Source: Mytilisepta virgata
Lineage: Eukaryota; Mollusca; Bivalvia; Mytilida; Mytilidae
Assembly (NCBI GenBank): GCA_028015205.1
Contig: CM051521.1
Span: 92,232,513-92,296,512 of the forward strand
Reading direction: 5' to 3'
Length of the DNA: 64,000 nucleotides
The first letter of the stretch is position 1; each line of letters begins with the position of its first letter. Shown one piece after another: positions 9,266 to 19,400 of this stretch. A program made the position numbers and the translations under genes. Under the pieces are notes generated by a model that saw nothing but the letters and a program-made list of their open reading frames with translations, was not told the DNA's origin and searched no databases.

Positions 9266-10746
9266 AGATTTGAATTTTGATCATCCTGAATTTGTACTTT
9301 ATTTCCAGTGTTCTTTTCATTCATTGAGGGATTTTTACAATATCTAGCTTTATGATTTTCCTTTCCACAATTCCAACAGAGAAATGGTTGTTTATAGTAA
9401 TGGTTATAGCCAAAGTTTTGATTTGGGGGTTTTCTATATTTATAATGATTACTAGCATTATTTTCAATTTTATCCAGTCTATCTGACATTTTACTCATGC
9501 TCTCTGAGAAATTTTTGACAAGTTCTAAAAGCTCAGTGTTTACGACATTTTCTTTTTTAGGGTCTTTATCATTTTTATCTCTATTATCTTTGCTGACAGC
9601 TCTGATTGTATACGGTATTTCTTCATCTCTTGGTTTACAATTATTCGTTTGTGATTTGGTAAACGCCTCGAACTCAACTGCGCAGGCTATTGCTGCCTCG
9701 AGCGTCTGTGGGTGTGTAAATTGAACATGTCTTTCCATTTCCGGGTGAGCTAGCCCCAAAATAAACTGGTTGATGACTAATTGCTCTAAAACATTACTAT
9801 ACTCATCATCGGGATAAGCTAAACGAACAAGTCTGCGTAATGCATATCCGAAATCTGAAAGATTTTCGTTGGGTTTTCGACGTCTTGCCCTGAACTCGCA
9901 TCTATATGCGGTTACACGTTCTTTTGGATTGAAACGTTGTGCTAATACATTTTTCAGAACTGTGTAATCAGTTACAACGGAAAACGTTAAGTCACTTAGA
10001 AGTTTCTGAGCAACGCCGCGAAGGCTCATAGCCAATTGTTGGGCTTTTTCTGATTCAGTCCAGTTGTTCCATTTTGCAGCCTGTTCAAAATGGACGATAT
10101 ACTCCTTCCAATCAACGTTTTTGCCATCAAATTTTTCCGGCTCCTTTTCTCTCCTGACCATTGAATTTGTACGGAAGGTTCGTAAAGACGGTGAAAAATC
10201 ACGGTAATCTCCCGTATTTGTACTTGATTTGAAAGAGTAAGGACTATAATTTCTCGGACGAAAGTTTTGTCCCGCGTCCGCAGCATGATTATTACTAGTG
10301 TGTTCAAAACGAGATTCATATAAATCATGATCGTAATTTGATCTTCTGCTTTGTCTATCCGTATCGCGATATCTTTGTGGTACTGTACTATAAATTTGAT
10401 GCTGACGCAACTCGGACAGATCATTTGTTAATCTTTCTGTTGCAGCATCATACGGTCTTACATCTCTTTGAAACATGTTATTTCGTGCCTGTCTTTGCTC
10501 GTAAAAATATTTTTCCGGAGCGTATTCCGTACCTTCAGAGAAATAACTGAACGGCGTTGAATGTCTTATGTTTTCCGATCCTCCAAAACTTACTTGTCGT
10601 TTACTAGATGTCGGAACTTTATCGTCACGTTGTAATATATCAGTTTCGTACTGTGGACTTTTTTCTTCTTGTTTATATAAATGTTCTGGTAAATAATCCG
10701 GCAAATCATCATCCAATGACATATCAGCACTGCCAGCTTCAGACAT
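9253..10746 (-). CDS. gag: Gag polyprotein
   Basis: 497 residues from the ATG at 10746, the first ATG in frame after the 107-base leader. The N-terminal 190 residues are charged and arginine/tyrosine-rich with no obvious domain. A retrotransposon-gag capsid-like region runs over about 200-365 (WKEYIVHFEQAAKWNNW, then LAMSLRGVAQKLL and RRRKPNENLSDF). A CCHC zinc knuckle CWNCGKENHKARYC lies near residue 458 and would bind element RNA. The C-terminus ends …LKNC at the slippery site. The protein would form the virus-like particle of the element. The frame is intact. Start choice rests on position alone, since no better upstream ATG is present. Confidence 0.9.
   Translation of the reverse strand: MSEAGSADMSLDDDLPDYLPEHLYKQEEKSPQYETDILQRDDKVPTSSKRQVSFGGSENIRHSTPFSYFSEGTEYAPEKYFYEQRQARNNMFQRDVRPYDAATERLTNDLSELRQHQIYSTVPQRYRDTDRQSRRSNYDHDLYESRFEHTSNNHAADAGQNFRPRNYSPYSFKSSTNTGDYRDFSPSLRTFRTNSMVRREKEPEKFDGKNVDWKEYIVHFEQAAKWNNWTESEKAQQLAMSLRGVAQKLLSDLTFSVVTDYTVLKNVLAQRFNPKERVTAYRCEFRARRRKPNENLSDFGYALRRLVRLAYPDDEYSNVLEQLVINQFILGLAHPEMERHVQFTHPQTLEAAIACAVEFEAFTKSQTNNCKPRDEEIPYTIRAVSKDNRDKNDKDPKKENVVNTELLELVKNFSESMSKMSDRLDKIENNASNHYKYRKPPNQNFGYNHYYKQPFLCWNCGKENHKARYCKNPSMNEKNTGNKVQIQDDQNSNLKNC
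9259..9265 (-). promoter_or_regulatory. putative -1 ribosomal frameshift slippery site
   Basis: Minus-strand sequence CTA-AAA-AAT-TGT-TAA closes gag. The heptamer A-AAA-AAT fits the X-XXY-YYZ pattern in gag frame, two codons before the gag stop. Slipping back one base continues into AAA-AAA-TTG-TTA-AGG, the open pol frame. The heptamer and frame relation are seen directly; use of the site is inference, and I did not establish a downstream pseudoknot. Confidence 0.75.
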
Positions 10747-10833
10747 ATTTATATTGACTTATTTTACCCCTATCTATTATTTATTTATTTTTTATTGCCT
10801 TATTGTCAATATTGTATAGCTTATAATCACAGT

Positions 10834-10848
10834 TTACACTGGCCACCA
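10834..10848 (-). other. primer-binding site, tRNA-Ile-like
   Basis: Four bases inside the 5' LTR the minus strand reads TGGTGGCCAGTGTAA. The first 11 bases complement the 3' end of tRNA-Ile genes as I recall them (…CTGGCCA plus CCA). Position and TGG start are as expected for Ty3 elements; the tRNA identity is from memory. Confidence 0.7.
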
Positions 10849-10852
10849 AAAA

Positions 10853-11710
10853 TGTAACAGGCGGTACCGGTATCTATGTGTTACCGTTCCGGCTGAATAC
10901 CAAAGGATCTAGATTACCATGAAACCAAAGCCAAATAAACCACGGACGACGGACGCCAAGTTACACGAGCCTATGCCGTGTGTGCTCAATGAACCAACTC
11001 TATATTCATTGGTAATCCATATCCCTAGTTCGTTCCACTGTGATCAGCTATGTTATATTGTTTGACAATAAGACAAAAAGAAGTTTTCATATTTTATATC
11101 AACAGAACATCATGTATAAATAGCACCAAAACAAGAAAACAAATGTAAACGATATCAAAAAAAGCACCAAAAAGTTCGTATCAAAAATAACAAATGTGGC
11201 GGTCTTAATTTGAAAGTACTGGCAAGGTGAACTTAAAAGAAACAAACTGTGGCAACTTAACGTTTTTTTACCCTATCTTAAATTATGATTAATTTTATTC
11301 CAAAAGTTTATTGTTCAAATTTATAAACACATTCCGAAAGCGAAAATAATCCTACAAGGTTCTTTCGATCCTTTTCCAAAGGTTGTATAACCTAAATGGT
11401 CTACAGTACTTACGTTATTACGTATGATCATAGACAATACACATTAAAATTTAAAGAGATATATCTGAATCAAAATAACTTTCAAAAACGGTAAAGTTTA
11501 GACATAAAATTTAAAACGTATTAAATATATAGAAAAACATTCCTTAGAATTAATCATATCGGAACATCTAATATCAAAATAAGTGTTTAAATTCAGACTT
11601 CTTCATATTTTTAACGTAAGCATAAAATTAAACAAATGTCACCTTGAAAATCTTTAAAATAAAAGGGAGCTAACTATAATTTTTTAATTGAATAAACCAA
11701 AACCGCCACA
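10853..11710 (-). repeat. 5' LTR of the Ty3/Gypsy element
   Basis: 858-bp repeat matching 2597-3454 with one visible difference (G at 11229). It is 5' in element orientation, followed by the primer-binding site. The host CAAG repeats immediately outside at 11711-11714. Confidence 0.95.
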
Positions 11711-11765
11711 CAAGAAAGAATTTGAAAGTTATAGAGAATGTCAGAAAATTAGAGTTGACATTAAT

Positions 11766-12070
11766 TTTTGGTTGTTTAGCACATAACAATTATTAAATAC
11801 GCATTTAGAACAAGAACATGTTGATGTAATAAGAATATGAATCCTGCTTTGTACTAGACTATTACATGCCAAACCATATTGTTAATGTGCAAACTCACAA
11901 TGTAACAGTTTCAAGGAAATATGTCACCCTACACGGAAAAAATTAGTCTGACTCTGAGCCAATGAGGTCCTAGCTTTTACTCCTGTAACAGAGAAGCAGG
12001 ACGTACTCGTTTTAAAGTCTTTGGTTCAATCAGGCTGGGAATCCAAACTACCTGAATTTTATTAGCTTTA
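11766..12070 (-). repeat. diverged copy of the neighbouring tRNA-derived SINE
   Basis: Several blocks match the better-preserved copy at 12120-12455 in the same order: 'acaagaacatgttgat', 'tgaatcctgctttgta', 'atatgtcaccc', 'tctgactctgagc', 'cagagaagcag'. The tRNA-like head is eroded. It looks like an older tandem or dimeric insertion of the same SINE. Confidence 0.55.
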
Positions 12071-12119
12071 TTGAAAAATGTAAGGTCTGTTGAATCCACA
12101 TGGCTATTAAAGGATGGAT

Positions 12120-12455
12120 AAATGAATTATTGTTTAACATCCAGTGGTAGCCATTAGGTGCATATCAGGACAAGAACATGTTGATATGATATGAATATGA
12201 TCCCTGCTTTGTAGACCGAAACGCTGAGCCAGATTTTTAGCTCACTGTAACTGTCTGCAGGAAGATATCACCCCACTTGGACATATTATACTGACTCCGA
12301 GCTGACCACTCCTTTTTTTCTCTCCTAGATATTGCATGCTTGGCAGAGAAGCAGCAAATACCAATTTCAATGTCTTTTGTTTGAAAATGCTGGAAATCGA
12401 ACCCACAACCTTCCGCACTCGAGGTGAGCATGCTACCACGAGACGACAAAGGCAG
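12120..12455 (-). mobile_element. tRNA-derived SINE, minus strand
   Basis: On the minus strand a tRNA-like head reads GTGGTAGCATGCTCACC (box A-like, near 12424-12440), then GTGGGTTCGATTTCC with a good box B (12392-12403). The body contains AAAGACATTGAAATTGGTA and TCTGGCTCAGCGTTTCGG. I recognise the layout as a common bivalve SINE family from memory; a family name is not claimed. No long target duplication was resolved. Confidence 0.7.
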
Positions 12456-12879
12456 TTTGGCTGTTAAAGGAACAAAATGTCAAAATGGAACAAAATGTCA
12501 AAAATGGCAAAGTGAGCCTGACATTTGACCTTTGACCTAAAGAAAAGTGGATCAATTTCATCTGGCCTTCCATATGAGATGCCTGCGAACATCGGTTACA
12601 ATCTGCCCGTAAGTTCCTGAGCAAACTAGATGTACTGTGAGCAAAGCTCACAAAGGATACCCCCCGCTTTGCCTTGCCCAGGGTAAAGTTTCATAAGATA
12701 TTTGCATCAATTTAAGCAAACTCATGGTTGCCTTCACTACTCCAAAACATGATATATCTGTTCATGTTTCGAATGGCTGATGTGGCTTGGGAAGTATAAG
12801 TACAGCAAAAATTGTTATTTTTTTTCCAAATTGAACCTGAAACATATACCAATACAGATCTAGAATTAAGAGTCGCAAA
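12456..12879. other. non-coding stretch with scraps of dispersed repeat
   Basis: Contains short words shared with the arrays further right ('acatcggttacaatctgcccgtaagttcctgag') but no intact element and no gene. Confidence 0.4.
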
Positions 12880-13490
12880 GCAAAAATTTTTCTTCATGCA
12901 CATCTATGGATGATGTACTTCTTTTGTGAAAAGTTTCGTTGAAATCCTTTTTGCGGTCTAGGAGGAGTTGCGCTTACAAGGTTCATATATAATGTATAAA
13001 CCAAGAAAAATAGAAGTCCAATTATCTCCCTTGTGTGATATCGGAAAGCAAAGATTTTTCTTCATGCACATCTCTGGATGATGTACTTCCTTTGTGTAAA
13101 GTTTTGTTGAAATCCATTGAGCGGTCTAGGAGGAGTTGTGCTTACGAGGTTCATATATAATGTATAAGCCAAAAAAAATAGAAGTCCAATTATCTCCCTT
13201 GTGTGATATCGGAAAGCAAGATTTTTCTTCATGCATATCTTTGAATGATGTACTTCCTTTCTGTAAAGTTTCGTTGAAATCCATTGAGCGGTCTAGGAGG
13301 AGTTGCGCTTACGAGGTTCATATATAATGTATAAGCCAAAAAAAAATAGAAGTCCAATTATCTCCCTTGTGTGATATCGGAAAGCAAAGATTTTTCTTCA
13401 TGCACATCTTTGGATAATGTACTTCCTTTCTGTAAAGTTTCGTTGAAATCCATTGAGGGGTCTAGGAGGAGTTGCGCTTACAAGATATAT
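12880..13490. repeat. 168-bp tandem repeat, about 3.6 copies
   Basis: The word 'gcaa(a)gatttttcttcatgca' recurs at 12880, 13048, 13216 and 13384, a constant 168-bp period. Each unit also holds 'ggtctaggaggagttgcgcttac' and 'gaagtccaattatctcccttgtgtgatatcgg'. Units differ by a few percent. Short frames inside are repeat artefacts. Confidence 0.9.
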
Positions 13491-13570
13491 GGACAGACGG
13501 ACAGACAGACAGGCGGACGGACAAGGTGATTCCTATATACCCCCCCCAAACTTTGTTTGCGGGGGGCATA
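13490..13570. repeat. gacagacgg-type microsatellite and G/C-run hairpin
   Basis: The 168-bp array ends in 'ggacagacggacagacagacaggcggacggac' style repeats, followed by 'taccccccccaaactttgtttgcggggggcat'. The C-run and G-run flanking a short loop can pair. This looks like the terminal module of the same repeat element. Confidence 0.6.
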
Positions 13571-13579
13571 ATGATGGAA

Positions 13580-14810
13580 AAGTCCTTCCCATATCAGGTT
13601 TCCATGTAAACTTTGAACAGACGCAACCGACAGGTGAGCAGATGAATCTCAACCAAAAGTGGATCGTTCGTTGAGAGTAGCTCTATCATCAATCCTGCAA
13701 AGTTTCAAAACATTTCATAATGTAGTTTCAGAAAACATTTTGGAAAATTGGGCAATCAACATCAAAGCCATGTTGTCCATCTGACCACAACAAAAGGTGT
13801 ATAGTTTGTAGAGGTCCTTCCACTCATCATTCCTACCAAGTTTGATTACATTCTACTCATTAGTTCCTGAGAAAATGACAAAAAAGACGATTTCCATATG
13901 GTATCTATGGGTAAATTTGAGCCTCCACAGCTGTCAGGTAAGCAGAAAAATCTCAACCCAAAGTGGATCATTTGTAGAGGGTATCGTTGTTATCAATCCT
14001 GCAAAGTTCAAAACATTTCATAATGTAGTTTCTGAGAAAATGTTTGAAAACTGGCCTATCAAAATCGAAAATGGCCTCTGGCCATCATGTTGTTCATCCA
14101 ACTGGACACAAAGGCTGAAACTTTGTAGAGGTCCTTCCATCATTCCTGCCAACTTTGGTTAAAATCTGCCCATTTGTTTCTGAGCCATTGGATGAGTGGA
14201 TGAATCTCAACCAAAATTGAAACTTTTGAAGAGGGTATTGTTGTCATAAATCCTGCATAGTTTCAGAACATTTCATAATGCAGTTTCAGAACATTTCATT
14301 ATGCAGTTTCAGAGAAGATTTTTGAAAATTGGCCAATTAAAATCCAAGATGGCCTCTGGCACCCATGTTGTTCATTCAACTGGAACTAAAGGTGGAAACT
14401 TTGTAAAAGTCCTTCCATACATCATTCCTGCCAACTTTGGTTACAATCTGCCCAGTAGTGTCAGAGGAGATGATCAAAATGTGAAACGTGAAAAATTTGA
14501 GCCATTTTTGTTAGGAGCCTGTATTGCTCAACTGGAAATCATTTGCAGAATACATTGTAAATTGTTTGACTTTGTCCATGCTTTCAAGTTCCAATTGGCT
14601 CACTGGTATTGCCAACAAGAAGATCTTTCAGTGAATTTTCCCATATGGTCCTATGCTAAAAAAATCTGCTTGCCATCTTGGATGCCGGATGGGATCATCA
14701 GATAAAATTCTAAGAGAAGACCACCTAAGGACCACTGCTGCCAATTTTTGTTCCAATTGGCTCATTTGTTTCAGACAAGAAGATCTTTAAAAACCAAACT
14801 TCCTATTGTT
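13580..14810. repeat. diverged tandem array, units of about 200-260 bp
   Basis: Recurring blocks include 'ttgttcatccaactgg', 'aaactttgtagaggtccttcca', 'catcattcctgccaactttggtta' and 'catttcataatgtagtttc' at 13685-14480. Units are ragged and carry indels. The two 100-135 codon frames within it are made of repeat sequence and are not proposed as genes. Bases 14811-15360 hold nothing recognisable. Confidence 0.7.
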
Positions 14811-15360
14811 TCTGCACACCAGTCAGCGGAACAGCATTATGACTTAAAGGTTCTATGACGTTGATATTTCTGGTAGTCGAAAAGCGGTAGATTGTTGCAT
14901 TGTGTTTTGCGCAATTTACAGTTTCTGATACGACATCTGTCATACAGAAAGGAAAAGGTTTTTTCCTATTTTGTTTTAGAGAATATGTGAAATTATATAT
15001 GTATCTGATAATGAAACTAAAGACAATGTTTTAAGGTTTAAATTATGCAAAAGCTGTAAAATAAATAAAGCTGTTTTTCATCTAGTGTAATTTGAAACAA
15101 ATAGTTGAAAAAAATCAGGATATTGTCATTACGAAAAAAGTTATATAATTTCACAAATATGATGAAATTTTAAACTGCACATTTGATGCGTGTAGTTTCT
15201 CGAAATCACTCCCAAAAATTTGTCTTAAAAGTTTATAAACTCAATATTTTCCCTATTTATGTGCATGTTCGCACTAAAATTTGAACGGTTATATTAAAAT
15301 AATTTGTCCTAGCATATTGATTAATGCGAGAATTTAAAGTAGTTGTATGGAAACAAATAA

Positions 15361-16650
15361 CTAGAGGCTCTCAAAAGCCTGTATCGCTCACCTAGATTTA
15401 ACTTTTCACCTTGAGCAGGACTATAAAAATTTAAGTGTTGCAGTCAATTTGGCTGGTTTTTCTATAGAGTTCTATGTTAAACTAAGTTCAGCTGTGGCAG
15501 CCATCTTGGTTGACAGTCCAGGTCAATGGACACATTTTTAAAAAGAGAAACATCTAAGGACCATTACAGCTAAGTCTTGTTCCAACTGGCTAAGTGGTTT
15601 CAGACAAGAAGATTTTTAAATGAATTTTCCCATAGGATCCTATATTTAACTAAGTTTGGTCGTGGTGGCCATTTTGGTTGACAATCCATGTTGAATGACA
15701 TCATTCTGAAAGAGGACCATCCAAGGACCAATGCTGCCAAGTTCAGTTCAAATGGGCTCAGTAGTTTCAGACGAAAAGATTTTTGAGTGAATTTTCCATA
15801 GGGTCCTGAGTTAAACTAAGTTTGGCTGTGGCGGCCATCTTGGTTCACAGTCCACGAAATCTGACACATGTCTGAAAGAGGACATCCTAAGAACCTTTGC
15901 TGCCAAGTCTGGCTCCAATCTGTCAAGTGGCTTCAGAAAAGAAGATTTTTCAATGAATTTTCCCATAGGGCCCTATGTTAAACTAAGTTCAGCTGTGGCG
16001 GCCATCTTGGTTCAAAGTCTGGGTCATCGGACAAATTTTGAAAGAGGATCATCTAAGGACCATTGATGCCAAGTCTGGTTCCAATTGGTCAAGTGGTTTC
16101 AGACAAGAAGATTTTTCAATGAATTTTCTCATAGGGCCCTATGTTAAACTACCCCGGTAAGTAAAAAAATTACCTTTACATTAAATTTGAAACAAAAATC
16201 ACGTGTAGGGAAAGAGGACTACCTAAGGACCATTGCTGCCAACTTTTGTTCCAATTGGCTTTGTTGTTTCAGACAAGAATATCTTTAAGTAAATAGAGTC
16301 CTACCTTAAACTATGTTCGGCTCTGGGAAACCATGATTTTGGATGGCCGATGGAGTCATTGGATATAATTCTGAAAAAGGATCCCCTAAGGACCATTGCT
16401 GCCACATTTTGTTCCAATTGGCTTTGTGGTTTCAGACAAAAGATCTTTAAGTAAATTTTCCATAGGGTCATATGTTAAACTATGTTCGTCTTTGGCAGCC
16501 AACTTGGATGGCAAGTGGAGTCTTTGGATATAGTTCTGAAAGAGGACCACCTATTAAGACTATTGCTGCCAAGTTTTGTTCCAACTGGCCCAGTGGCTTC
16601 AGAGGAGAAGATCTTTAAAGGAAAGTTTATGACGACTACAATGAAGAACT
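15361..16650 (+). repeat. header/tail family A, copy 1 with internal tandem units
   Basis: Begins with the hairpin header 'ctagaggctctcaaaagcct' followed by 'gtatcgctcacct'. It then carries about eight units of 130-190 bp with 'aggaccattgctgccaag', 'ggtttcagacaagaagat', 'cccatagggtcctatgttaaact' and 'gcggccatcttgg'. It ends near 16650 in an 'aaaggaaagtttatgacgac' tail. No protein is encoded. Confidence 0.8.
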
Positions 16651-16959
16651 CTAAAAAATAACATACTGGTACTTTTGGTTATAACAACATCATATGAAGA
16701 ATATTGGACTTAGTTAAATGCTCACTTATAAATATTAGAATGTCACTTACTGTGAAACATTTATTACTCGTGTTACATCAATTTTCGTGGATTTAGTGGA
16801 CAAGGCAATCCATGAATTTAAAACAAGAGTGGAAACACAAAAATGTCTCGTCTGTCGTGAATTTCTAATGAAAGTAAATGCTATCAGAAATACATTATAA
16901 ATTTTAAGCTGTAAATAATGAGATAAAATATAGCAGATCTATTGCATACAGTATTCGAA

Positions 16960-17660
16960 AAACAGAGCAAAACACAAAAACTTAACTATAACCACTGAAC
17001 CATGAAAATGAGGTCAAGGTCAGAGAATACATGTCAGTTGGACATGCACACCTTACAATCCTTCCATACACCAAATATAGTAGACCTATTGCATAAAGTA
17101 TTTGAAAAACAGGCCAAAACACAAAAACTTAACTATAACCACTGAACCATGAAAATGAGGTCAAGGTCAGATGACACCTGCCAGCTGGACATGTACACCT
17201 TACAATCCTTCCATAAACCAAATATAGTGGACCTATTGCATACAGTATTCGAAAAACAGGCCAAAACACAAAAACTTAAGTATAACCACTGAACCATGAA
17301 AATGAGGTCAAGGTCAGATGACACCTGCCAGATGGACATGTACAACTTACAATCCTTCCATACACCAAAAATATTCTCGACCTATTGCTTACAGTATCTG
17401 AGATATGGACTTGACCACCAAAACGTAACCTTTTTCACTGATCCCTGAAATGGGGTCAAGGTCAATTATAAACTGTCTGACGGGGGTGAGGACCTTGTAA
17501 GGTACGCACATACCAAATATAGTTATCCTATTACTCATAATAAGAGAGAAATTAACATTACAAAAAATCTTAACTTTTTTTTCAAGTAGTCACTGAACCA
17601 TGAAAATGAGGTCACGGACAATGTACATATGACAGACGGAAACTTCGTACAATAAGGCAT
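16960..17660. repeat. 147-bp tandem array
   Basis: 'catgaaaatgaggtcaaggtca' recurs at 17001, 17148 and 17294, with two weaker copies near 17445 and 17604. Three good copies span about 440 bases. It shares 'aggtcaaggtc' with the array at 43-45 kb. Bases 17661-18920 hold no gene or element I can support. Confidence 0.8.
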
Positions 17661-18927
17661 CTATATACAAAGTATAAAGCATCCAGGCTTTCCACCATCT
17701 AAAATATAAAGCTTTTAACAAGTTAGTTAACGCCGCTGTCACCGCCGGATCACTATCCCTATGTCGAGCTTTCTGCGACTTAAGTCGCAGGCTAGACAAA
17801 AAACCAAATGAAATACATGTATATATTTTCAATCATTTTATCAAGGGGAAATCAAAAAGTTCTTTCCAAGAACATCATTTGATCTCAAACGGATAAGTCA
17901 ATGTTGACAGGGAAGAATGATTTTAGTTTGATACAGGCTTAGATAAATTATTGAAAATAAGTACTTCATATGATGTGAACGATTTCATAGTAAAGTATTT
18001 ATAAGGTTTTAATACTTAATTAAAATAGTTAATAAGTAATTTCTTCGGTTTTGTTTTGAACAATCCTCTAATGGTTAATAGTTAAGATAATAATGATATC
18101 ATTGATTGCACGTTTTGGATTTAACATTCGATATTAAACACTTTTCATCTAATATAGATTTTCTTTTTTTAAATCTCAAATCCGCGAACATAAGAACCTA
18201 TGAATTTGTCTTTTTGACCATATGCACAAAAATTTATGTCAACGAAAATAACTGAATTCGCAGTATTTTTGAGAAAAATAAAGTTCTTAAATTTGGTATA
18301 TTTTGGAAACTGAAATATTTGATAAAATTGCCATTTTCTTTTATGATAAAACTTTTATTTGTATTATAAGCAAAACAATGGAAAATAACTTGCAGCCAAG
18401 CCATACAAATAAGAAAGTAATAAACCAAGCTACAGGTGAATATTTAATTTACGGTAATTTAAAATGGCGAGATATTGGAAATCTATAGGGATATAATTAA
18501 TTGACGAAAATAATGAGTTTTATTTCTGGTAAAATTATCAGTGGAATTCTTTTACATAGATTATTTATCACATCATACATAAACATATTTTAGTAATAAA
18601 AGTAATTTTCCTGCTTTTTTTATATGAATGTGACTGGTTTAACTTCTGCCTGTTTATAAAGTAAGATAATCTGGAATCTTACACTGATTACATCATTTAT
18701 TATCATTTCTATGTAATTTCTACTAACAACAAGGAGCATGTAGTCAATTATCTGTAAAAAATACACTGATTGCTTATATCTAAAAAATCAATGGCTGCCT
18801 AATTTTCCTATTTTCAACAAAGTTTTCCTGATGCTGGACAAATTTCTCCTCCTTTTGATATACCATGAAGAAAGTGTTCAATTAATTTATGACTGACTGA
18901 CATTGCCTATGAGTTATAGTGTTGGAA

Positions 18928-19121
18928 TAATTTTCAATATTCTATGATTTCTTTTTGTATCTTCCAGAGACGGAAAACATATATTAATGGAAATAAACCT
19001 CGATTTATTTGTGAACTTGTGACATAAAAACCCATAATTTACTAATTCATGATGATTTTCAATATTCTATGATTTCTTTTTGAATCTTCAGGAGACGGTA
19101 AAATAGACATTAAATGGAATA
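18928..19121. repeat. short direct duplication upstream of the GPCR gene
   Basis: 'attttcaatattctatgatttctttttg' and the following 'atcttc…gagacgg' occur at about 18930-18985 and again at about 19053-19100. The duplicated segment lies 300-470 bases upstream of the receptor start codon. No regulatory role is shown. Confidence 0.7.
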
Positions 19122-19400
19122 TTTACTTGAAGTTCTGTCTTATTAATTCTACTACCTTGGGAGAAGTTAAGAATATTTTATTTATTCTATATGGTGAGAT
19201 ATATAACTAGTGTGAACTAACAGACTTGTATCTGTGTGTAATAAAACCAGCCACTTTTTTCAAACAACTTATTAAACAACTTTAAAAAGTTACAGGCTGA
19301 TGAAAGAATTTTCCTTATTTTGTTAAATATTAGTGAACCTAAAAGAAGTAAAAATGATTGAATGAGTGACACATTCTGTAAGACAAGAGAATAAGCAAAA

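Larger units (their letters stand above)
2597..11710 (-). mobile_element. full-length Ty3/Gypsy LTR retrotransposon with two extra zinc-finger ORFs
   Basis: The 9,114-bp element lies on the minus strand. It has two 858-bp LTRs (TGT…ACA ends), a 4-bp target duplication CAAG at 2593-2596 and 11711-11714, a primer-binding site, a polypurine tract, gag, pol and two accessory C2H2 zinc-finger ORFs between pol and the 3' LTR. Pol domain order PR-RT-RH-IN with a GPY/F-like C-terminus places it in Ty3/Gypsy (Metaviridae). The two LTRs differ at only one position that I could find (A at 2973, G at 11229), so the insertion is recent. All main frames are open, so the copy may be competent. No envelope-like membrane protein is visible. 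It lies in the same orientation as the candidate BRAT1-like gene, apparently inside its longest intron. Confidence 0.95.

Noticed and set aside
10026..10424. 132-codon minus-strand frame inside gag
   Set aside because: Out-of-frame reading of gag without recognisable motif.
13842..14705. Plus-strand frames of 106 and 134 codons
   Set aside because: Composed of diverged tandem units; the two predicted peptides share repeat words rather than protein domains.
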